From: Alitta virens
Taxonomy: Eukaryota > Annelida > Polychaeta > Phyllodocida > Nereididae
Direction: 5' to 3'
Length of the DNA: 64,000 nt
NCBI GenBank assembly: GCA_932294295.1
Contig: OW028584.1
Coordinates: 31,777,969-31,841,968 of the forward strand
Part shown: in pieces, positions 57,905 to 64,000 of the stretch
Layout of the letters: the number at the start of each line of letters is the position of its first letter
How positions within the stretch are numbered: the first letter of the stretch is position 1
Notes under the pieces: generated by a model
The model's database searches: none
Told to the model about the DNA's origin: nothing
What the model saw: only the letters and a program-made list of their open reading frames with translations
Program-made: the position numbers and the translations under genes

Positions 57905-58746
57905 AATCAATATCAGTCAATATATCTGTCAATCTATCAAACAATCTATTAACCAGTCTATCAATCAATCAATATCAATCTATCAATCAATCTATTAATT
58001 AAGTTATCAATCTATTAATCAATCTATTAATCTATCTATCAATCAATCTATTTATCTATCAATCAATCAATACCAATCTATCTATCTATCTATCTATCAA
58101 TCTATCAATCGATATTTCAATTCATCAATCAATCAATCTATCAATCAATCTATCCATCTATCAATCTATCAATCTATCAATCTATCTATCTATCTATATA
58201 TCTATCTATCCATCTATCTATCAATCAATATCAGTCAATATATCTGTCAATCTATCAAACAATCTATTAATCAATATATCAATCTATCAATCAATCTATT
58301 AATTAAGTTATCAATCTATTAATCAATCTATCAATCTATCTATCAATCAATCTATTTATCTATCAATCAATCAATACCAATCTATCTATCTATCTATCTA
58401 TCAATCTATCAATCAATATTTCAATTCATCAATCAATCAATCTATCAATCAATCTATCCATCTATCAATCTATCAATCCATCAATCTATCTATCCATCTA
58501 TATATCTATCTATCCATCTATCTATCAATCAATATCAGTCAATATATCTGTCAATCTATCAAACAATCTATTAATCAATATATCAATCTATCAATCAATC
58601 TATTAATTAAGTTATCAATCTATTAATCAATCTATCAATCTATCTACCAATCAATCTATTTATATATCAATCAATCTATCAATCAATCTTTCAATTCATC
58701 AATCAATCAATCTATCAATCAATCTATCCATCTATCAATCTATCTG

Positions 58747-58783
<37 letters not shown>

Positions 58784-59400
58784 TAATCAATATAAGTCAA
58801 TATATCTGTCAATCTATCAAACAAGCTATTAATCAATATATCAATCAATCAATATCAATCAATCTGTATATCTATCAATCAAGCTATCAATCAATCAATC
58901 TATCAATCTATCAATAATTAATAAATATATCAATCTATCTATCAATCTTTTAATTAATCTATCAATCTATTAATCAATATATCAATCAATCTATTAATCA
59001 ATCTATCAATCAATCAATCAATATCAATCTATCTATCAATCAATCTATTAATTAAGTTATCAATCTATTAATCAATCTATCAATCTATCTATCTATCAAT
59101 CAATCAATCAATATCAATCTATCTATCTATCTATCTATCAATCTATCAATCAATCTATCAATCAATCTTTCAATTCATCAATCAATCAATCTATCAATCT
59201 ATCAATCAATCTATCAATCTATCAATCTAAAATCATCTATGTATCTATGTATCTATGTATCTATGCATCTATGTATCAGTCCATCAATCAATCTATCAAT
59301 CATATCAATCTAAAATCAATCAATCTATCTATCTATCTTTCTTTCTATCTATCTATCTATCCTTCTGTACTTCTATTTATCTATCTATCTTTCTATTATT
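55973..59400. repeat. 3.4-kb ATCA/ATCT tetranucleotide field with higher-order repeats
   Basis: Almost wholly ATCA and ATCT tetramers with occasional ATCC, ATTA and GCCT units; the period-4 signal is lost only at marker words. The marker tatcagtcaatatatctgtc occurs at about 57751, 57911, 58229 and 58533, with a variant (tataagtca) at 58791, each followed by caaacaa(t/g)ctatta and ttaattaagttatc-like words. The array has thus amplified in blocks of about 160, 318, 304 and 258 bp as well as by slippage. Isoleucine/serine/asparagine/leucine-rich open frames are the repeat translated. Confidence 0.97.
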
Positions 59401-59429
59401 TCAAAAATCTTTAACCTTGGAGAAATTGG

Positions 59430-59585
59430 ACCATCCAGACAATCTCACTATTAGGACCATCTCACTATTAAGACCACATCTCTATTAAGCCACAAAGGCC
59501 ACCCCAAGAAGACCACCTCACTATTAAAACCACCTCACTATTAAGACCACCTCTGAAACAGGCCACCTTACCATAAAGACCACTT
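59430..59585. repeat. Motif family K array
   Basis: Irregular repeats of ctcactattaagaccacc and close variants, about eight in 155 bp. The same motif or its complement is at 9305-9365, 31660-31685, 34800-34862, 41985-42334, 61618-61728, 63600-63628 and near the right edge of the window. Probably the terminal or subterminal motif of an abundant transposon. Confidence 0.8.
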
Positions 59586-60570
59586 TATCCAATTATTGAA
59601 CACGGTAATTATCTATTTTATATGCTTGCAAATAGATTTATCTATTTCACATTTTATGTCTCGCCAACTCTACAGAAAATGTATGCAATAATACCCCATG
59701 ATCACATTATTAAAATAAACTGAAATTGAACTGTCATTTATAAATAGCTATTAGAGAAACTGGACCTAATTGCCTAATTTAACCAAGATAAAATGTCTCT
59801 TGTCTCCATGTAAAATCCCCATTGGATTATCCAAGGTGTGACAAAGCAGCAGACTGGGTTGCTTGGCAGTATCAATTTTCAATTCTAGTTTCTAAGTTAG
59901 CAAGACTTGGTTTTCTTGGTCATTGGATAACACAAGTGTGTCAAGAAAAATACATGAAAAAAGATACAAAACATGATATTATTTCATAATCAAGACAGGA
60001 CAAATATGTCCAATTTAAGGGCACCCTCATTTGCACACACCTCCACAGGAAGTAATTACTCTCCAGTAGAAGTCTGGACTAAGAGTAATTTTGTAAGCAG
60101 TATAAAATGAAGTAAATATTGGTTAGACTACACTGCCTTTTTCCCTGGTAGTGCCTTCAATTTCTAGTTTTAAGTTTTTACCAACTAAAGTGGTTCACTG
60201 ATTCATCAGGGAGGTAATTTCTATTAGTCATGAGGGATAAATAAATTAAAAAATTCTAGATGTCAACAAATGCAACTACCAAAATGGATGCTTCTCAATA
60301 AAATGGCATTCTTTGGTGAAGGCACCACCATTTGGCTGGCACTCTGGAGTTAAACACAGATGACTGGCCCCTTCACCAAGAAGTTTAGCTTCAAAGTAGA
60401 AAGTCCCCTTTCAAGGCCCCCACCCCCTGCATATGCAGTGCCAATATTCTATATATTATACATGTGTGTAGCACCCAAGCCATGTATGGCCCTTCCTCAG
60501 GTTGAGAGGCTTAATTAACACTTTTCCATGTATTTTGAAAAAAAAAATCTTAGGCAGGGTGAATACAACG
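59586..60570. other. Unassigned DNA
   Basis: No gene or transposon recognised. Confidence 0.5.
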
Positions 60571-60571
60571 G

Positions 60572-60601
60572 TCAGTCAGTCAGTCAGTCAGTCAGTCAGT
60601 T
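60572..60601. repeat. (CAGT)n microsatellite
   Basis: Seven CAGT units. Confidence 0.95.
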
Positions 60602-61571
60602 ATAATGAGTAATTTTTAAGCTAGCCACTTGAATTTGGCTATATTATGACATTTATATTTCATACATGTCCACATTTGGGTTCAGTATTATAGTCATGCA
60701 AGATATACTAGCCCATTTTTTTGTTTCCCTTTCCTTTTTTTTCCTGTCTTAATCTTAACATAAACTTTTTTGGTTACTCAAGACCATTTTGCATAATAAA
60801 ATACCCTTCTGGCATGATGAATTGATTGAATTCGGATAGTGCAGCCTTCTACTATCTTGACAGACATACGTAAGAACTTTTATTTCTTTTGAATTCACAC
60901 ATGAATGTAATCAGATTATTATAGGCATAATGAAAATTTTTAGGCTCTAGACATAGTAATTTGTTACAATGAAATAAGCCAAGTATACCATGGAGAAAAG
61001 GTTATTACATACAATAATTTTGAGGCATTGCTATGTAGTCTCTGTTTTGAGATGGCCCCTGCTTCTGTTAATCAGAACAAGCACCTCATCATGCGTCTTG
61101 GGCTACATCATTGGGGACCATCTCAAAACGATAAACTGCTGAGAATTTTTAATTTAAGAAACTTTCTACTTTTAATCAGAAGTTATACAAATCAGGTTAT
61201 TTATAAAATTATTATTATAAGTTAAACATGTTATGGTACACTTACTTTATGCCCAGCTAGCAAATGCACTTGACAATATAACAATACAATCAGAATCTAA
61301 AAATCTATAAAATCGAATTAAAATGAAGTCAATTGATGTATATAAACTTGAAATAGAAGAATCAGGTAAAGGCATATTAAATAAGTGAGTCTTTCAGCTC
61401 TTCATGAAAACTGACGTTAAGAGTTTTTCGTTAAGTGAGGAGGTAAGCCATTCCACAGCAAGGTATTATTGTTATGCATATACATTTTTGTCTTGATGAA
61501 TGGGTCTAATTGTGTTTAACAAGTCTTAGAACCGTTTCGGATGGAGACAACTAAGAGAAATAAAGCTAGAT
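60602..61571. other. Unassigned DNA with an 86-nt inverted repeat
   Basis: gttttgagatggcccc (61044) and ggggaccatctcaaaac (ending 61129) are inverse complements with one extra base. The intervening 50 bases do not continue the stem. No gene recognised. Confidence 0.5.
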
Positions 61572-61600
61572 ATAGAGATAGATAGATAGATAGATAGATC
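61572..61600. repeat. (GATA)n microsatellite
   Basis: About seven GATA units. Confidence 0.95.
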
Positions 61601-61617
61601 TTAAGAATAATGTGATT

Positions 61618-61728
61618 TTAACAGTGAGGTGGTCTTTTGTAACAGTGAGTTGTCTCAACAATGAAGTGGTCTTGATAGTGAGGTGTTAATAGAGATGTGG
61701 TCTTAAAGTGGTCTTATTGGTGATGTGT
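61618..61728. repeat. Motif family K, inverted
   Basis: Repeats of agtgaggtggtctt and agagatgtggtcttaaag, the complement of the 59430 motif. Confidence 0.7.
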
Positions 61729-61837
61729 TCAAACTAGCATGTAGACACTGTACATGCCACTTCGTATAGACTACAACACTATGAATATATTCCCGTTTTC
61801 GGATTAGTTAATACAGTGTATATACTGAGATTAGGTA

Positions 61838-61998
61838 TGATCAATCAATCAGTCAATCAATCAATCAATCAATCAGTCAATCAGTCAATCAGTCAATCAA
61901 TCAGTCAATCTATCTATCTATCTCTCCATCTTTCTTTCTGTCTGTCTGTCTTTCTGTATTTGTCTTTCTTTCTTTCTGCCTGTCTACTTTCTGTCTTA

Positions 61999-62032
<34 letters not shown>

Positions 62033-62310
62033 GTCTTACTTGCTTTCTGTCTGCCTTTCTTTCTTTCTGTCTTTCTTTCTGCCTGTCGTTCTTTCTTTCT
62101 GCCTTTCTTTCTTTCTGTCCTTTTTTCTGCCTGTCTACTTTCTGTCTTACTTTCTTTCTTTCTTTCTGTCTTTCTTTCTGCCTGTCTTTCTTTCTTTCTG
62201 CCTGTCTTTCTTTCTTTCTGCCTGTCTTTCTTTCTGTCTTTCTTTCCTTCTTTCTTTCTGTATGACTTTCTTTCTTTCTGTCTTTCTTTCTGTCTCTTTT
62301 TTTTATTTTG
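61838..62310. repeat. CAAT then pyrimidine-rich TTTC/TGTC tract
   Basis: TCAA repeats at 61838-61910, switching to CTAT, then about 390 bp almost free of A on the plus strand (TTTC, TGTC, TGCC units), including a pure TTTC run near 62000-62030. Open frames rich in Phe, Leu, Ser and Cys are translations of the tract. Confidence 0.95.
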
Positions 62311-63090
62311 CTTTTCTCTTATATTACTAATGTAACTTTTTAAAGACTTTTTTCAGTAAACTTTGTGTAAAATTAAAAATGAAGTTCCTTCAATTGTGAC
62401 TAATATCTAGCAAACAAGCTCAAACAGCTATTGACTTGTGAACTTTATTATTAAGACAAGAAACTGAATTAATGAGGCTGACTTATCAAACAAGATGGAT
62501 AAGCATCATAATGTACACTGCTATCTGCATACAGTAGACATCGGGTCAAGGGGTGCGAGCTGATAGGAAAGGGGGCAGTCAAAAAGGGGGGGGGGGGGTG
62601 TTAATTGGCTATCAGATAAGGGAGAAGTGCCTCTGCCTGACATCTGGGGTGAATATGATAAACTATGATTGGCTGTTAAGAGGGGTAAAGTTCTATCATT
62701 ACCATTCTGTCGGGAACGCTAGAATTTATGAAAACAAACTCTTACGAGCACTTTTTTTTCCTTACGATCACTTTTAATGAAAAAAATCATGAGTAAACTA
62801 GAGACCCTGGGTCAACTTTTAGTGAAGGTTTCAAGTCAATAGGGCAGCTGGAACATATTCAAAAAAATGTTTAAAGGTGAAAATGAGCCTCAGAGCGTTA
62901 CCACAGAAGTGTAGCTGTTGCTGCAGACCTGCCTATCATTACCAATTAAATGGTAGCGCTAGAGCGCTACTATTTCGTGATAATTCACTCGACTGATAAT
63001 GAAACCTAACTTTATCTCATCAAAAATTTAGTTGTTTAGGTTGATATGATAAATAAACAGCCTTATTTTGTATATTTTTTTTATATTTCA
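62311..63090. other. Unassigned DNA
   Basis: G run near 62586-62597. No gene recognised. Confidence 0.5.
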
Positions 63091-63094
63091 ATTA

Positions 63095-63260
63095 CTTTTT
63101 AAAAGGGAAGCCGGATCAGCTGAAGCTGTATTGCATCCGGGCCCTTTACATCAGTATAAACAATAAAATAATAGATATAGATATCGATAACAATTAAAAA
63201 CCATTAACAATAAATACACCAACAATAAAATACACAAACAATAAAATAGACAATCACCAA
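63095..63260 (-). mobile_element. LINE-like 3' tail, minus strand
   Basis: On the minus strand gatgtaaagggcccggatgc and ttcagctgatccggcttccc form a stem-loop followed by cttttaaaaagtaattg. The plus-strand left side is A/T-rich. Fits a CR1/RTE-like 3' end; no RT found nearby. Confidence 0.5.
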
Positions 63261-63387
63261 GCTATAGCACCCCTATATGCACCCCAGCAGTATTTTGAAG
63301 CTATCTTCAACCTCGCTCAGAAGACAAATTTGGGCCAAACTCTAGATAAGACTATACTACCTCACCTTAAAATTAGTATATTTTGCA

Positions 63388-63581
63388 TAGGGTGGGGGGC
63401 CTAGCTCAGAGGTAGCGCTCTGAGCTTCCAACCACTGGGTCCCGGGTTCGATTCCCATTCGAGCCTAAGTTGGATGGCTGTTTCATCCTTTATCTCATTG
63501 CCATGATCTCTGCCTGTCCTAATTAGCCCAACTGGTGCAGAAATACAGGACGTAAAGCCCGAATCACACACACACACACAC
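63388..63581 (+). mobile_element. tRNA-derived SINE family A, copy 8
   Basis: Full length: ggggggcctagctcagaggt head, B box gggttcgattcccat, body and gtaaagcccgaatcacacac tail ending in a (CA)n run. Perfect 13-bp target duplication agtatattttgca at 63375-63387 and 63582-63594. Confidence 0.97.
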
Positions 63582-63599
63582 AGTATATTTTGCACTAAG

Positions 63600-64000
63600 G
63601 CTGGGTGGTCTTGATAGCGAGATTTCACTGCACTGCAAACCGATGTTTTAATGCATGCTGAAACTTCCTCAAAGTCTTTAGAGTTTCAGGAAATTATCTG
63701 CTCCTGGATTTCGAGCCTACTTTACCATGTTGCAATTAATTCACAAGAAAATTCAATTAGCAATATTTTGTCTGACAAATCAGTTTAAGACTTACATACT
63801 TTAACAGCTTTTTCTAGATCCGGTCCTGATTGAATGGTGTGGTAGACTAATGGTGATTCTTCATGGTGAGGTGATGGCCAATACCCAGTATGGCTGAACC
63901 TCATAGAACCATTGTTATTTACCCCATAAATAAGACCAATTATATAAAGTCAATTTTTGAAGCAGGGTGGTCCAAATGGTGAATTTCTACTGTACGTCTA
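63600..64000. other. Unassigned DNA with motif-K sequence at the edge
   Basis: ggtggtcttgatagcgagat (63604) and gcagggtggtccaaatggtg (63962), the latter with aatttctactgtacg beyond it, resemble motif family K and may be two ends of one element. The window ends here. Confidence 0.4.

Noticed and set aside
55021..59400. CRISPR-like or satellite-centromere interpretation of the ATCA/ATCT field
   Set aside because: There are no spacers of uniform length between fixed repeats and no ~150-180-bp monomer; it is a tetranucleotide array with irregular larger blocks.
61816..62330. Phe/Leu/Ser/Cys-rich frames resembling membrane proteins
   Set aside because: They are translations of the TTTC/TGTC tract.
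7434..63581. tRNA genes at the SINE heads
   Set aside because: Each has good A and B boxes and a perfect T stem, but the acceptor stem does not close and each continues into the same SINE body with a tail and target duplications.

Overview
The window looks like AT-rich intergenic or intronic DNA from a metazoan, most likely a marine invertebrate. It has no operons, no compact coding and no ribosome-binding-site pattern. It does have tRNA-derived SINEs with target-site duplications, decayed non-LTR retrotransposon (LINE) pieces, several families of miniature inverted-repeat DNA transposons (MITEs) and kilobases of tetranucleotide repeats. The phylum cannot be settled from the sequence alone. 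I find no host protein-coding gene that I can defend. Nearly every open frame longer than 60 codons is short, lacks a recognisable domain, or is a translation of a repeat.

Layout. 1-7.4 kb: a simple repeat, a 20-copy 33-bp minisatellite (1334-1993), and three copies of a palindromic MITE (about 2.4, 5.2 and 6.1 kb). 7.4-14.9 kb: two intact tRNA-derived SINEs (family A, each with a perfect 15-bp target duplication), three copies of a second SINE-like family (B), a 70-bp tandem duplication and a CAAC-derived 36-bp minisatellite. 15.07-17.24 kb: a 2.2-kb non-autonomous DNA transposon with long terminal inverted repeats, a TAA target duplication and subterminal arrays of a short near-palindrome. 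18.2-20.4 kb: a second transposon that seems to carry a third inside it. 21-36 kb: dispersed repeats, B-family SINEs, a pentanucleotide array, LINE 3' tails and a few unexplained CpG-rich or GC-rich blocks. 36-55 kb: a 214-bp MITE, a 29-bp-arm hairpin, SINEs (one dimeric, one nested in a MITE), a decayed reverse transcriptase with a perfect 231-bp tandem duplication behind it, a Tc1-like MITE family, and a small reading frame with an in-frame TGA. 55-59.4 kb: a very large ATCA/ATCT tetranucleotide field with higher-order repeats, interrupted by a hAT-like MITE. 59.4-64 kb: a dispersed motif family, a pyrimidine-rich tract and a last young SINE.

Nothing here forms a pathway. The window is best read as a record of transposition: autonomous LINEs (represented by one RT remnant and several 3' tails) probably supplied the enzymes for the SINEs, while the MITEs depend on transposases encoded elsewhere. 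The least explained items are the 2.2-kb transposon with its terminal arrays, the nested transposon, the higher-order tetranucleotide field, the 50.4-50.7 kb reading frame and the CpG-rich 30.0-30.3 kb frame.
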